64,000 nt of DNA, taken from positions 248,001 to 312,000 of the forward strand of contig WNYE01000027.1 of assembly GCA_021396245.1 (NCBI GenBank), read 5' to 3'. The notes below the pieces were generated by a model. That model was not told the DNA's origin. It saw only the letters and a list, made by a program, of their open reading frames with translations, and made no database searches. Below, piece after piece: positions 1 through 10,980 of the stretch. A program made the translations under genes and the position numbers. Positions within the stretch are counted from its first letter, which is position 1, and every line of letters starts with the position of its first letter. The stretch is from Sporothrix humicola. Taxonomy: Eukaryota; Ascomycota; Sordariomycetes; Ophiostomatales; Ophiostomataceae.

Positions 1-3000
1 GCGGTGACACGCCGCGCTGGAATTCACGCTGGTCGGCAGCGCGAAGAATCTTGTGAGGAGGGTTGTTGAGGTTTCCAGTGGCATCGTCGTAATCGTCTCC
101 AGCATATGGCCGTTTCGGTGAATTTGTACCGGCGCCAGCACCGCCGGGTGCATTCAGGAACTGGATCCGAGGGCTGGCTCCACGCAGGCCGTGGCCAGGC
201 ATGGGGCTGTTGCGCAGAGATGTCGGCTGCTTCTCGACAGAAGGCAGAATCAGGCGAGGCCGCAGTTGTGTTAGGGGAGAAATAATGAGCTTAGCGTTGA
301 CTGGATCAAACTTCTCCGTGGTGAACCGTTTGCTAAACAGGGCCAGCTTGGGATCGTTGGGGTATAGCTCAGCCATGCGCTTCTCTAGCTCGGTCACACG
401 GGACAACTCGCCGTACTCGGCCTCGCGCTTGTGCATGTAGGCCAGCAACGGCTTTGCCTTGTGGACAGTCTCTGGTTTCTGGGCCAGCTTGTTGACACAG
501 GTTTCAAACACAACCCGAGAGTCTGCAATGAGTGTTAGTATGTTGTCATAAACGAATCAGGACAGATGAAGTAAAATGTGTCAAAAGCGCAGGTCGTCAC
601 CTACTTGTATTGTCGCCATGGGCTGTCAGGTATTTGATGTACTCAATCATAAAGTACGGGTCTTCTGGGAACAGCTTGGCGCCGCGCTCAAAGATCTTGC
701 CTCCAGCCTTGTCATTGTAGCACTTCCACTCCATCTTGGCAACAGCAACATAAATGTCACTCTTGAGGCGACCGCCCTTGCGTGCTTCGGCAAACACATG
801 GCGCAAGCCACCAAGGGGGCCTTGAGGGCTGCCCTTGCCTTGGATGCGCCGCATAGCGCGAGCAAGAGCAATCCACACATGTGTCAGACATTTGGAGACG
901 GTGTCCATCTGCACCACATAGCCCTGCTTGATAAAAGCAGTCTGCTTCTCTCTCTCCTCGTCGACGGCCGACTTTTGTGCATCACCGTTGAATCCACGCC
1001 GATCGTCGTCATCATCGTCGTCGTCGTCGTTGTTATTGTTATTTTGTTGCGTGTTAGAGGCCGCCAATCTCTCTTCGAGACGCGCCAAGTCAGCCCTCTC
1101 GCGGTCCTGCACAGCCTTGTACTGGTCACGCAGAGCCTGGATAACCTTGTCATATGGCTTCCGGACGGCGGCGCCGCGGGCAACCTTGGCGTCGTCACCT
1201 TCTTCCACTGGGAATGTCGACTCGATGCGGTCGGCGTGCTTGAGAGCAAGGAGAACACTCTCTGGGTTGGCCTCAATACCGTCAACAAGGAAGTCAAGGC
1301 CCTTTTCTTGGTTGTTTTCCTTGATGTCATTCTCAAAGCACCATTCAGCAGCCTCGACCCAGAGCTCGGGCCAGAACCGGAGCGGCATCAGTGCCTGCTT
1401 GTAGCAGTAGAGAATACGTGCCTTGAGGACCTCTGGCTCGTCGACCTGCAGGTCGAGAGGATCCGACTTTTCCCACGCAATACGCTTCTGCCACAATTCG
1501 ACCTGTGCCATGTATTCTTGGTAGCCCTCGAAGCCAGCAACGGGAGGTAGATGGGAGAGGGTCGTAGGGCTTAGCCCACGGGTGAGGTTATCCAACGCAG
1601 TATTCGCGCTCTTCGCAGACATGTACGCTGGCGAGCGCTCAGCGAGGAACTTGCGGCCAGTGATCTTGTTGAGGCCCATCTCGAACTGGTCGTACTCTTT
1701 CCACAGCTGGTTGACGTTGGAGATGGGCACGCTGGTAGCACGGCGGAAAGCCTTGCGCAGCTGGTCCATCTTCTGCTGATCCTGCCAGCCACTGCCACCG
1801 ATAGTGCCAGGGCCTGAGCGGATAAACTGCACGTAGTCTTGCCAGATGTTGCCAGAGTCGCGGTCGATGCCAACGTTGTCAAGAACAAACTCGTATGCGC
1901 GGGCAACCACTGTGCGAGCCTCAGTGCCTGCATCGTTCAGGTTGTTGCGCCGCCGGACGTAGTCAAGGTAAACGAGCCACAGTGGAACGTTGACAATCTT
2001 GGGCAGAGCCTTGCCAAAAATCGATTCTGCCGCTGCCAAATTATCGAGCTCGAGCTCCATGTTCAGGTACGCAACCCACATCTCGGCCTACGGGTTTGTG
2101 TATTAGTGAATTGACATGCACGTCGGAGGTCTTAGTGTGCAGGGGTTGCGACTTACAGCTTGAGGAAACACTTCGAAGAAGCGATCAAAGGTCGAACGAG
2201 CATCGTCAAACCGATAGTTTCGACGGTGGTCGTCGATAAGCGCAAGCCACGAATCAAGAGCTCCCCGTGGGTCATCCTTGATTCGTGCTTCGAGAGCACT
2301 GACACTGACCGTGCCAGCATTATCAAAAGGAGCGAGAGGTGGCGGGGCCTGCTGAGGAACTGGAACAACAGGGTTGGCCTGGGGAAGATTCTGTATCGTT
2401 GTCGGCGCAGACTGGGTATCTTGAGGGTTATGGGAGGGATCGTACGAGGCACCATCTCTGCTAGTATCTGTCTGAGCGGAGGCGCCATTGTTTGCGGACG
2501 GAGGTTCGTAGCTGCTGGTAATCTGGGCCGGGTCGTACTCTTCGCCGTCATCATCGTCTGCCTGTGCTGGAGCTGGAGCTGCGTCGTCGACGTCCTCCGA
2601 ATCAGAGTCTCCGACAAGAAATCCGCCGACGGCTTTAGGTTTCTTAGCCGGTGCTGCAGCAGCCACAGCAGACGTCGATTCTGCGTCCTCTGTTGGTTCT
2701 GCCGCACCAGAAGGCTCGTCTTGTGCCTCGTCTGCGGGTGCTTCGCCCTCCTCGCCGTTTCCCTCTTCTTCTCCGCCTTCGTCTTCTTCTCCTTCCTCTC
2801 CGTCCTCACCTTCGTCGCCATCTGCCTCTTCTTCGTCTTCCTCGCCCTCCTCCTCCGCAGCACCAATGGCTGCATCAGGGTCATATTCAGCAATATCAAC
2901 AACGGGAGAAGACACAGCATCACCAGCAGTATCGGGAACATCAAGATCTGTAGCTTGTTTTTCGCTCTCGCTAACTTGCATCATATCGGACGGCACCTCC

Positions 3001-3053
3001 TGTTCCTCCACAGCCATCTCGTTCTCGGCCCACTCTTCGCCGTTCGAAGCCAT
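1..3053 (-). CDS. RNA14: mRNA 3'-end processing factor Rna14 (CstF77-like), 3' end cut by window
   Basis: Subunit of cleavage factor IA, the nuclear machine that cleaves and polyadenylates pre-mRNA. The model has three exons: 3053-2157, 2087-605 and 522 to beyond base 1. The introns have GTAAGT and GTAGGT donors and CACTAAT/TACTAAC branch sites, and reading frame is kept across both. At least 967 residues are visible. The first ~250 residues are acidic and low-complexity (Glu/Asp/Ala). A HAT-repeat helical array follows, with typical Trp-x-x-Tyr spacing such as MWVAYLNMELELDNLAAAE and LWLVYLDYVRRR. The C-terminal part is basic and Pro/Ser-rich, like the Rna15-binding 'monkeytail' end. A Asn/Asp-run encoded near 1005-1035 interrupts the HAT array. 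An upstream in-frame GTG at 3101 is not taken as the start, because an ATG lies at 3053. Divergent to ASF1. Identity is confident; the C-terminus is missing only because of the window edge. Confidence 0.93.
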
Positions 3054-4206
3054 GGTCACGTTGTTCAATTCGAATTCGCGCTGTCGAGGGGGAAAGTTCA
3101 CAGTCGATGCGTTGTCTGGATTCTGTTGCGAAAAGTCAGCATCTCACTGTCACTTGATTCCAGCCCACAGCGTCCCGATATGTAACACTTGGCCGCACCA
3201 CACTAAAGACTCTTCCAATGTCCCACTTACAGTGAGTCACAGCTCGACGTTCAGTGCGCAATGCCGCGGAAGCAAACTGGCAAACTTGCGATGAGTCGCG
3301 TGAGCTCGGGTCCTCAGCGTTCTCGGCTCGTAGCGCGAGCGCGCGTAGCTAGATCGCGTCCAGTGTGTAGCAGTTGTTTGTATACAAAAGAAAAGGCGTC
3401 GCGATATTAAGATACCGATGGGATAATGGGTGTTCAGGGGCCTGCGCGGCGTCGTTGGATCGATGGCGATGGATGGAGGTTGTGATGCTGACAGCTTCAA
3501 TAGCCTGCTTGATGCGCCCTTGGAAGGCTTTGAATGGGAAGTTTTGCACCGAAAGCAACCACTTCCTGTTCCTGTCCTGCGCTAGGGGGAAAAGCTGCAG
3601 CGAGAAGATAAATGTGCTAGGCTGTTTTGGGACTAGCTGGCTTTCGTGACGTATCGAGACCAGCCTTTCGCAATTCCCAGCCACGGAAAGGGGAAAGGGC
3701 AAGATTACATAATTTCGATCCCTGGTTGATGAGGGTCAATGGCGAGACAACAGGCAGGAGCGCGTCCGAATAGCGCAACCACTCAACGCGCTTTTTGGCA
3801 TTTTGGGGGGGCAGGTGCCGCCGTTCACACTAGCAACAGGTCTGGCCGCGACCGCGTTTTTGACCGCTTTGCTTCTTCCTCGCCAGAAAGACAACCTCAG
3901 CCATTTATTTGTCCACAAAACAACGACCGAGCTGAGCGTCGCAACATAAACACAGACACGCCCACTTTTGGTTGCGCTCTCTTTTATTCCTCTCGTTTTC
4001 TCCTTTCTTTCTTTTTTCCCCTTCTCTCATTTCTCCGTCTATATACCATATCTTCCACCCCTCACCGCCGACTTTCCCCCGCCACCAAAACCCACCCTTC
4101 GACGACTTCGAACTCTTGATTCAGGGCACCAGAGTGCATTCCTGACCTTTTCACACCCACAATCCTTTTCTAATCGACCGCACATCCAATTCAATAATTG
4201 CCCACC
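3054..4206. promoter_or_regulatory. Divergent intergenic region RNA14/ASF1
   Basis: About 1.15 kb between two divergent start codons. The ASF1-proximal 250 bases (about 3960-4200) are strongly C/T-rich, as is usual for leaders of highly expressed ascomycete genes. An ACGCG core (near 3785) could be an MluI-box-like half site, but the full ACGCGT was not seen. The short reading frames here have no recognisable product. Confidence 0.5.
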
Positions 4207-5270
4207 ATGTCAATCGTCTCGCTCCTTGACGTCAAGGTCATCAACAACCCCGCCAAGTTCACGGACTCGTACGAGTTCGAGATCACCTTTGAGTGCCTCG
4301 AGCAGCTGGAAAAGGGTATGGACAGGAACCCCAGTCCCCGATTAGGGTGCCCAGTGCGAGGGCAGACAGAAGGAACAAAATGGGAAGAAAAACAGGAAGA
4401 AAATTCAGGCAGCAGTGCAGCTAACATGGTGTCCCTACCGCTTTGCAGACCTCGAGTGGAAGCTGACGTACGTCGGTTCGGCCACGAGCGACCAGCACGA
4501 CCAGGAGCTCGACTCGCTGCTTGTCGGGCCAATTCCCGTGGGCGTGAATAAGTTCATCTTCGAGGCCGACCCGCCAGATGTTAAGCGCATTCCTGATGCC
4601 GAGATCCTGGGCGTGACGGTCATTCTTTTGACGTGCGCATACGACGGCCGCGAGTTTGTGCGCGTCGGCTACTATGTCAACAACGAATACGACTCGGACG
4701 AGCTCAACGCCGATCCGCCTGCCAAGCCGCAGGTCGACCACATCCGCCGCAATGTGCTGGCAGAGAAGCCCCGTGTGACGCGGTTCGCCATCAAGTGGTA
4801 TGTCCCAATATCACCGTATTCGATTCATCTGCATTATGCATAATTTTACTAATAATCTCAGGGATTCTGAAGCATCAGCACCGGCCGAGTTCCCGCCCGA
4901 GCAGCCCGAGGCTGACCTGGTTGCAGACGAGGAGGAGTACGGTGCCGATGAAGCCGAGGACGCTGAGGAAGACGAGGTGGCTGCTGGTCCCGCCAAGGCT
5001 GAGGGTGAGGATGCCGCCATGAACGGTGCCGATGAGGCTGGCCCTGCACAGGCTGCTGGCGAGGGTGACGTGGAGGGCGAGGCCGACGCCGAGGAAGACG
5101 AGATGTCGGACGATGGTAGCGTCGACATTGAGGGCGAGAGCGACGAAGAGATTGAGGAGGAGGAGGAGGGCGAGGGCGAAGGTGCCGAGGGCGCCGAGGA
5201 CGACGCAATGGACGTGGACTCGGACAAGCCCGCCGACGGTCCCCACCCTGTCGAGGTGATGTCGCATTAA
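4207..5270 (+). CDS. ASF1: Histone H3-H4 chaperone Asf1
   Basis: Binds the H3-H4 dimer and delivers it to CAF-1, HIRA and Rtt109 for nucleosome assembly and H3K56 acetylation in the nucleus. Three exons, 4207-4315, 4449-4797 and 4862-5270, give 288 residues (yeast Asf1 is 279). The first ~155 residues match the immunoglobulin-like Asf1 core: MSIVSLLDVKVINNPAKF at the start, then DLEWKLTYVGSA, a GPIPVGVNKFIFEADPPD segment, and RVTRFAIKWD at the end of the core. The remaining ~130 residues form a very acidic Glu/Asp/Ala tail, as in fungal orthologues. Both introns interrupt codons within the conserved core and restore exact family residues, which supports the junctions. The start has a good context (CCACC before ATG). 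The neighbouring genes are not functionally related. Confidence 0.97.
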
Positions 5271-5947
5271 GCGCCACTCGATAGAGTCTGGTAGTGCTTG
5301 TTCACCACTACACTATCCGTTCTGCCTGTCCTTCTTGCGTTTCGACTTCTTTGCTTCTTTACGATTTCTATGTTTCTGCATTTTTCGATCCGCATGCTTT
5401 TACGTTTTCAATGTCTGAATCTGAATTAGAAGGGCACCCCCCATATGAGGAGATGTAACGAAAAATGGGGACTCGCCTACATTACATGTACAGGGCTATC
5501 TGGCCCTTTAGCAAATATATACCAACAATACTAAGTTACGAAGCATACACTCGCTATAAGCTGTGATATTAGAGTAGAAAGTATCACATTCAATAATTCT
5601 GGTGTTCATGGCTATTTTTGTGCGCACAACAAACTATGTCCGGCCACAATCGTAAGGCCGGAAGATGAGGGGCTAAATGTTACAATTTTGTAGGGCATCC
5701 CCAAATATCACAAGATGCAGAAATACAAGCAAGAAGTACCACCTCAGCTGGGCGTACGCAGCCAGCAACGGCCTCAACCACATATGGGCAATGTACAGCC
5801 AGTATATAAACCAATAATGTGATACCGTAAAAGTATATTGTCAAAAAAATATCAAAGCAAAATCGCAAAAATGGGTAATCATGATGTTTGCCAGCCAGGA
5901 ACTGATATCGTTCTACCATCTTCCCTTCCCTGCATCCACGCCCGCTC
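5271..5947. other. Convergent intergenic region ASF1/BolA-like
   Basis: About 680 bases between two stop codons. It holds both 3' untranslated regions, is A/T-rich from 5500 on, and no gene is seen. Short reading frames (for example 5838-6329 on +) overlap the BolA-like gene in antisense and are discounted. Confidence 0.5.
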
Positions 5948-6304
5948 TCACGCCGTCACTGCTGCCGTGTCCACCGACTTGTTGCTCTCCTTTGCCCACT
6001 CCTCCGGGGTATGGCACTTTGCGCTCCAAGCGTGGATGCTCTTGATTTCTTCGCGCAGGGCGGCGTTGACGAGCCGGTGTCGCTTGAGTGAGTTGAGGCC
6101 TGAGAACTGCGGGGACACAATGATGGCGGTGAAGGCCTGGCCGCAGCCGCCTTGGGAGGGGTTAGCAAAGGATACAGAAGTACATGCGAGGCAGAAAGAT
6201 GGCTGTCACATACCCGACACGTCTGTGACCTCAACAGTCTCAGCCTGGAGCTTCTCGCGCAGCGCAGACACAAGGTACTGCTCGTTTATTTGTTCGGTGG
6301 CCAT
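5948..6304 (-). CDS. BolA-like protein (Fe-S/iron signalling partner of monothiol glutaredoxin)
   Basis: Two exons, 6304-6214 and 6150-5948, give 97 residues, the normal size of a stand-alone eukaryotic BolA. The 63-base intron has a GTATGT donor and a GCTAAC branch. The fold signature is clear: a GGCGQAF strand motif, then GLNSLKRHRLVNAAL with the invariant histidine of the RHRLVN helix, then IHAWSAKCHTPEEW. BolA proteins pair with CGFS glutaredoxins around a bridging Fe-S cluster. The cytosolic Fra2/Bol2 type represses iron uptake signalling, while Bol3 acts in mitochondrial Fe-S delivery. The His-rich loop and TPEEW end resemble the cytosolic type, and GGCG also occurs in Bol3. No presequence is visible, so a cytosolic/nuclear role is favoured but not proven. 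A perfect iron-GATA site lies upstream (see 6433). Confidence 0.9.
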
Positions 6305-7054
6305 GGCGGGGGACTGTGCTGGTGAATGACGGAAGTTTTGCGGTCGCGGGGTCGGGGGGTGGGAGGAGGTGTGAGTTCGAAACGTGCCCGAGATTGAGAT
6401 TGGCCTTGCCGGGAGCTGTGGTTGCGTGCGGATTATCAGATTGATAAGATGGTTCCGTGAAAAATTGGGAAGGAGACACGGAATTTTCCCTTGGAACCGT
6501 GCCTGCCTTTTTTCTTCTGACGAGTTTGCCTCTCCGGAGCTGAGGTTGCGCCTTCTTTCTTTGGAAGAAAATCGACCTAAAATGTTTGCGAAGCGTCCGC
6601 ACTGTGCTAGATTTGAAAGAGAAGAGCAATGTTCAAGTAAAGCTCAAGATGATATGATGCTCATTTCTTTCTAATGCCAACAGCGAAAAGAACTCATGGA
6701 ATTCTTCAGTTTGTATTTTGACTTGTGCGCATCGGACCTATTATCGGACCTGCATATCTTGCTCGCAGTTCGGTGCAACAGTCGAGTTCTGGATTTCTAA
6801 TTGCTCCTTCAGGGGATGCCCCTCTATTTTGGCGGCGTTGCATACGCTATTACGCCATGACGCCAGGGCAGCTCAGGTCACATACCGTGCGCAGTAAGCT
6901 CAATGTGGGGTAGAGCACTGTGCAAGCTCAACCTGCAAAGCTTCACGACATCTCCACCAGAACGTCACAAAACGAAACATCAGATATCACAACATACCAA
7001 GACAACCTTGCAACAGACGAACGCTGCTGCTCTAACCTTTACGTACGCATACGA
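6305..7054. promoter_or_regulatory. Divergent intergenic region BolA-like/NIF3-family
   Basis: About 750 bases between divergent starts. It contains the ATCWGATAA element listed separately. Otherwise only short reading frames without recognisable product are present. Confidence 0.5.
6433..6448 (-). promoter_or_regulatory. Candidate iron-responsive GATA (SreA/SRE-type) site pair
   Basis: On the minus strand, 6441-6433 reads ATCTGATAA, an exact match to ATCWGATAA, the consensus described for the fungal iron repressors SreA/SRE. An opposing TGATAA on the plus strand follows at 6442-6447, so two GATA cores face each other. The element lies about 130 bases upstream of the BolA-like start codon. 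It is seen directly; function is inferred. Confidence 0.5.
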
Positions 7055-8428
7055 ATGTTTTCTCTTGCGAGCACGTCTGTTCCGTCCTCAACCCGCATGT
7101 TATCCCGGCAACTTCGCGCATTTGCCTGTCCTCGAACTCGCCTGATCCCTTCAGCCTCGTCTGTGTCTTCGCGGATACTCACTCCTCGTCGGCCAACAGC
7201 ACTGTCTCAGGTCATCTCCGTCATTCAGTCTACCCGCAGCTGCTCCTCAATCCCTCCTCGAAACTTTGCCCCGGCAATTACCCAGAACAACATCACAATG
7301 GCGACGGATCCGTTCACCCGTGTTGTCGTGCAGGAGATGCAGAATCTGTAAGTTCTCTCTCTAGTTTCGCTTAAAAAGAAGAGGAAGAAGGCAAAAAAAA
7401 AAAAAAAAAAAAAAAAGTTTTTCTAATTTTCATAGCTACCCGGAGGTGCTGGCCGACCGGGCGTGGGACAATGTCGGGCTGTTGCTGGAGAACTCGACGC
7501 TTGCTTCGACCATGAGTAGCCGCGAACGGGTTCTTCTTACCAACGATCTGACGCCTGATGTTGCGGACGAGGCCATTGCCTACAAGGCGTCTGTGATTGT
7601 TGCCTACCGTATGTCCCGCCCCCCTTTATTTTCATCCAGGCTCCCCGTCTAACATATACAGATCCCATCATCTTCCGCGGCCTCAAGTCGCTCAGGCTCA
7701 AAGACACGCAGCAAGCATCACTGATCAAGCTCATGCAAAACAACATTGCCGTGTACAGCCCGCACACGGCGCTGGATGCGGGCGTCGACGGCATCAATGA
7801 CTGGTTAGCCGATACGGTGAAAGATGCTGGCCAACTGCTCGGGGCGACAAATGCCAGTGTTACGGTGATCAAGAGTGTGCGTGACCGGCTGCCGTCGTCG
7901 TCCCAGTATGCCGTGGATGGTGAGGGTGAGCCGCTTGATGTTGGCTACGGCCGGCGAATCGCGTTTACGCAAAGATTGCCTGTTGCCGACCTCATCAAAG
8001 ATGTTCTGCGCGGGATGGGCCTCGATATGAGCCATGTACTGGTGGCGCGGCCGCGGGCGTCGTCGGCGATGCCGTGGCCAAAAGACGAGGTCAGCAGCGT
8101 GGGCGTGTGCGCGGGATCTGGGTTTGACATTTTCCGGGAGAATTTGAAGGACTTTGACATGCTCATCACGGGCGAGGTCAGCCACCACGACGCACTGTAC
8201 GCGACGACGCGCGGCGTGTGGGTGGTGTGCTTGCTGCACAGCAACTCGGAGCGCAAGTTTTTGTCGTCGCGGCTGCAGGGCCAGCTGACGAGGCGGATCA
8301 CAGGGCATTCGAACTTCAAGAACGCGACGGTGCTCGTGAGTGAGAAGGACCGCGATCCGTTTGAGTTTTGGGACGTGAACAACCCGGCAGAGCCCAACAA
8401 CAGCCGGCCAGAGGCATATACCGTGTGA
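7055..8428 (+). CDS. NIF3/DUF34-family metal-binding protein with mitochondrial presequence
   Basis: Exons 7055-7347, 7436-7608 and 7662-8428 give 410 residues from the first in-frame ATG. Starting at a second in-frame ATG at 7298 gives 329 residues. The core matches the NIF3 (GTP cyclohydrolase 1 type 2-like) family: a WDNVGLLLE motif near the N-terminus, VIVAYHPIIFRGLKSL with the metal-ligand histidine, YSPHTALDAGVDGINDWLAD, a GSGFDIF segment, and LITGEVSHHDALYA with the C-terminal metal ligands. Biochemical function is unsettled for the family. The 81 residues before the second Met hold about eleven Arg, many Ser/Thr and no Asp or Glu, a classic mitochondrial targeting composition. The upstream ATG context is weak and the internal one strong. 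Intron 1 holds a run of 24 A. Divergent to the BolA-like gene. Confidence 0.9.
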
Positions 8429-8615
8429 CGTGGCCAAGCTCGCCAAAATATCGGGTGGAAGGAAATGTAGTACGAAAAGCCAGGTCAAAGAAAAGACAAA
8501 GATCAGATGAAAAGGATTATTATTGTATCAAAAGTGCCCATGCCGTTAATTTTTTTTTCGCTATAAACGCCCGAAGAATGAGATGTAAAAGAATGCGTGC
8601 CCCATCATGCCCTCT
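8429..8615. other. Short convergent intergenic region
   Basis: Fewer than 200 bases between the NIF3-family and VPS51 stop codons; only 3' untranslated sequence is seen. Confidence 0.5.
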
Positions 8616-9639
8616 TCAAGCTGCCTGGGCAGCCCATCCGGCCGGACTTGGCTCGCCTCGTAATGCGGCATCTCCGTCGGCCAGACATCCGGCCACATCG
8701 TCGCCGCCAACACCTTGTTCCTGCCATGCCTCGAGCAACTTCCGTGGCCGTTGCCAGGCCGCTTCTGCCTCCTCTGTGCGTCCTTCATCCACGAGTTGCC
8801 GTAGTCGTTCGGGTGTCTGGAGGACAGTCGCTGCTAGTTTCTGGTTTCGTGCACGAGCAGCTGCAGCTGTTGATTTGGAGTCTTCGTCTTTGTTGTCGGG
8901 CGGCGGCACGGCACTGCGCATGGCGTCGCGCAGGGTCTTGGCCTGGTTGTAGATGTGGGCAATGGCAGGATCGAGGGTCGAGGCCATGGGGTTCAGGGGG
9001 TCCATAGTCGCGCGCATCTAAATTGTTAGTATCGAGTGGAAAGGAGCCATGAATTTGGCGGTTCTTTGGGCGTCCCTAACTTACCTTCCTGATAGTCTCG
9101 GTTGCCGTGATCAGCCGGCTGTAGTTGTCGTAAACCAGACTCTTCTTCTCGGCGTCGAGGGCGCGTGTCTCCGTGAGCACCCGAGTGTAAGTTCTCAGCA
9201 GATCCTCGAGGCCGCTTTGTTGCAGTGTCTTTTGCACGAAAGCTTCGGCGTCAAAGTCCGGCGCGTCCATGGCTGAAGGCGGCACTTCCGAGTTGGAAAG
9301 CATGCCCGCATGAAGCGCGTCTGTGCTGCTACCGTCAAAGGCCTCTGTCACTTCGAGAACGGGTGTATTTCCGCCTGCGCCGCCTGTTGTCTTTTTCAGG
9401 TTGTAGTACTCTCGGAGTGCCGCTCGGTTTCGCCGTGCGGCGCCGCCCTGTGCGCCCCCTGCCGCTGCACCTGCTGCACCGCCAGTTGCTCCTTGTGCTG
9501 CCGTCGCCGGGTTTCTGCTTGGCGAGCTCGAAAGAGACCGACTCGTCTCAAGACTCGGCCGGCTGCTAGAGGTTGGAGTCTGGGAAGAGGACGGCATTCG
9601 CCGCATTGGTGGTTCGCGTGGGGAGGCGATTGTCGACAT
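8616..9639 (-). CDS. VPS51: GARP/EARP tethering complex subunit Vps51
   Basis: Vps51 is the small subunit of the GARP (Vps51-54) complex, which tethers endosome-derived vesicles at the late Golgi through the SNARE Tlg1. Two exons, 9639-9085 and 9017-8616, give 318 residues (yeast has 164; filamentous fungi are longer). The first ~70 residues are Ser/Pro/Ala/Gly-rich and disordered. REYYNLKK lies at 76-83. The Vps51/Vps67 helical segment at about 124-190 reads DAPDFDAEAFVQKTLQQSGL and later EKKSLVYDNYSRLITATETI, which is diagnostic. The intron falls directly after ETIRK and splices to MRATMDPLNP, keeping the family sequence continuous. The C-terminal half is helical, with a less conserved Gly/Ala-rich tail. 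Divergent from RMI1 with 367 bases between starts. Confidence 0.9.
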
Positions 9640-10006
9640 GGTGTGTGTAGTGGGGGGTTCTGTCCGATGATAAAAGTGGGAACGAGAGGCCAGCTCGTCG
9701 TTGCGATTATCGTGTGTGGTACGGGTGTCGGTGTCGATGAATGCGATGACGATGTCGAGATTGAAGATTGTCGAAAGCTGTCCTGAGATGGAACACCTGG
9801 AGCTACCGGCCCTGGCCCACTTGTCGAGGCTGAGACCGATGCGCTAAACTAAAAGAGCAGCCCGCTATAGCGTGTTCGGCTCCAGGGGTCTCAGGTGACT
9901 TGGTGTCAATTTGGCGGGGTGTCGCGTCTGGCGTGTATTTACGGTCTTCACTCAACTTCACTTCACCACCACTCAATTTTGACCGTTTTACACAACTCCT
10001 CTCAAA
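9640..10006. promoter_or_regulatory. Divergent VPS51/RMI1 promoter region
   Basis: 367 bases shared by two divergent start codons. The RMI1-proximal part is rich in short CACC/TTCA pyrimidine stretches. No specific operator was recognised. Confidence 0.4.
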
Positions 10007-10768
10007 ATGAACCAGGCATTGCAAATACGGTCGGCCCTTGCCGCCGAACAGCTGCCGGCGCCGTCCCAGGCATGGCTGCAGACAGTTGTGGCCCAGCAGC
10101 CGCCACAGCAGCGCTCACTGCCGGCCCTCGTCGCCGCCGCCAAGAATCGTCTCCTCTCAACTGATTTGACGGCTCCAGGCCTGTTTGACAGCTCGTCACG
10201 GCCGCCAGTGTTCCCGCGCGAGCTGCTGTCGTCATCAGCTGCATCTGTGCAAGAGACCAGATTGGAACACGACGTGGTCGTCCAGGTGGTCGATTTCGAG
10301 AATCTGTCCCAGAGTCGGTGGCAGCAAGTCCAAGCCCTCGAGGCCATTGAACGCGGCGAGCAGAAACGTGGACGCGAGATCATCCGGATCCCTACAGGAG
10401 GTGAAGAAGGTGAAGGCGGGGACGAGACAGGCGCAGAAAGCGGCCGACCAGGCGCAGGGCGGCCCACAGTAGGAGGATCGTCAACAAACGGACCAAGTGA
10501 CGCCTCGGCAACACATCGTCTCGTTCTCCAAGATGCAGCCGGAAACACGCTCTTCGCCCTCGAGCTGACACGCATCTTCCGTATCAGCATCAGTCGGCTG
10601 AAAATTGGCGAGAAGCTGGTGCTGAAATCAGGCACAGTCGTGGCGAGGGGAACGCTTTTGATTGAACCGGCCAACGTCAAGTTTCTCGGCGGCCAGATCG
10701 AGTCGATGCACGAGACGTGGCTCAAAGGTCGTCTGGCAAGGCTACGGGAAGCAGCGAATGCACAGTAA
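10007..10768 (+). CDS. RMI1: RecQ-mediated genome instability protein Rmi1
   Basis: Intronless gene for 253 residues (yeast Rmi1 has 241). Rmi1 is the OB-fold partner of topoisomerase III and the RecQ helicase Sgs1/BLM; the complex dissolves double Holliday junctions in the nucleus. Seen are an N-terminal helical part, with WLQTVVAQQ and LVAAAKNRLLSTDL, that matches the DUF1767-type start. Next come VVVQVVDFENLSQSRWQQVQ and RGREIIRI. An inserted Gly/Glu-rich loop follows (about 130-165). The OB-fold strands include LVLQDAAGNTLFALEL, LKIGEKLVLKSGTVVARGTLLI and a closing VKFLGGQIESM. The residues 'GxLLLxPxNxxxLGG' near the end are a family hallmark. Convergent with SKI3, with about 210 bases between stops. 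Confidence 0.9.
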   Translation: MNQALQIRSALAAEQLPAPSQAWLQTVVAQQPPQQRSLPALVAAAKNRLLSTDLTAPGLFDSSSRPPVFPRELLSSSAASVQETRLEHDVVVQVVDFENLSQSRWQQVQALEAIERGEQKRGREIIRIPTGGEEGEGGDETGAESGRPGAGRPTVGGSSTNGPSDASATHRLVLQDAAGNTLFALELTRIFRISISRLKIGEKLVLKSGTVVARGTLLIEPANVKFLGGQIESMHETWLKGRLARLREAANAQ

Positions 10769-10980
10769 CATGAGATTTTGGACACAGCTATGTATGATAG
10801 GAAACAGCGGGTGTACGATGATGATTGTATAGATATTATGATACCCTAGACTTACCATGTTTGTATTTTATTCTTTTCAGTCATAAATCCAGAGCAGCAA
10901 GGTTATTTGATTTTCCTTTTTCAGTTTTACCCTAAGTCCTACATACAATTGATTTTAGTTTTCCCTCATTAAATCCTCCC
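10769..10980. terminator. Convergent 3' region RMI1/SKI3
   Basis: 212 bases of A/T-rich sequence between two converging stop codons, holding both 3' untranslated regions. No exact poly(A) signal is claimed. Confidence 0.4.

Noticed and set aside
576..1550. 324-codon open frame on the plus strand
   Set aside because: Lies antisense to the Rna14 HAT exon; product has no family features and the openness follows from GC-rich third positions.
2160..3185. 341-codon plus-strand frame
   Set aside because: Antisense to the acidic first exon of RNA14; Arg/Cys/Phe-rich shadow without known motifs.
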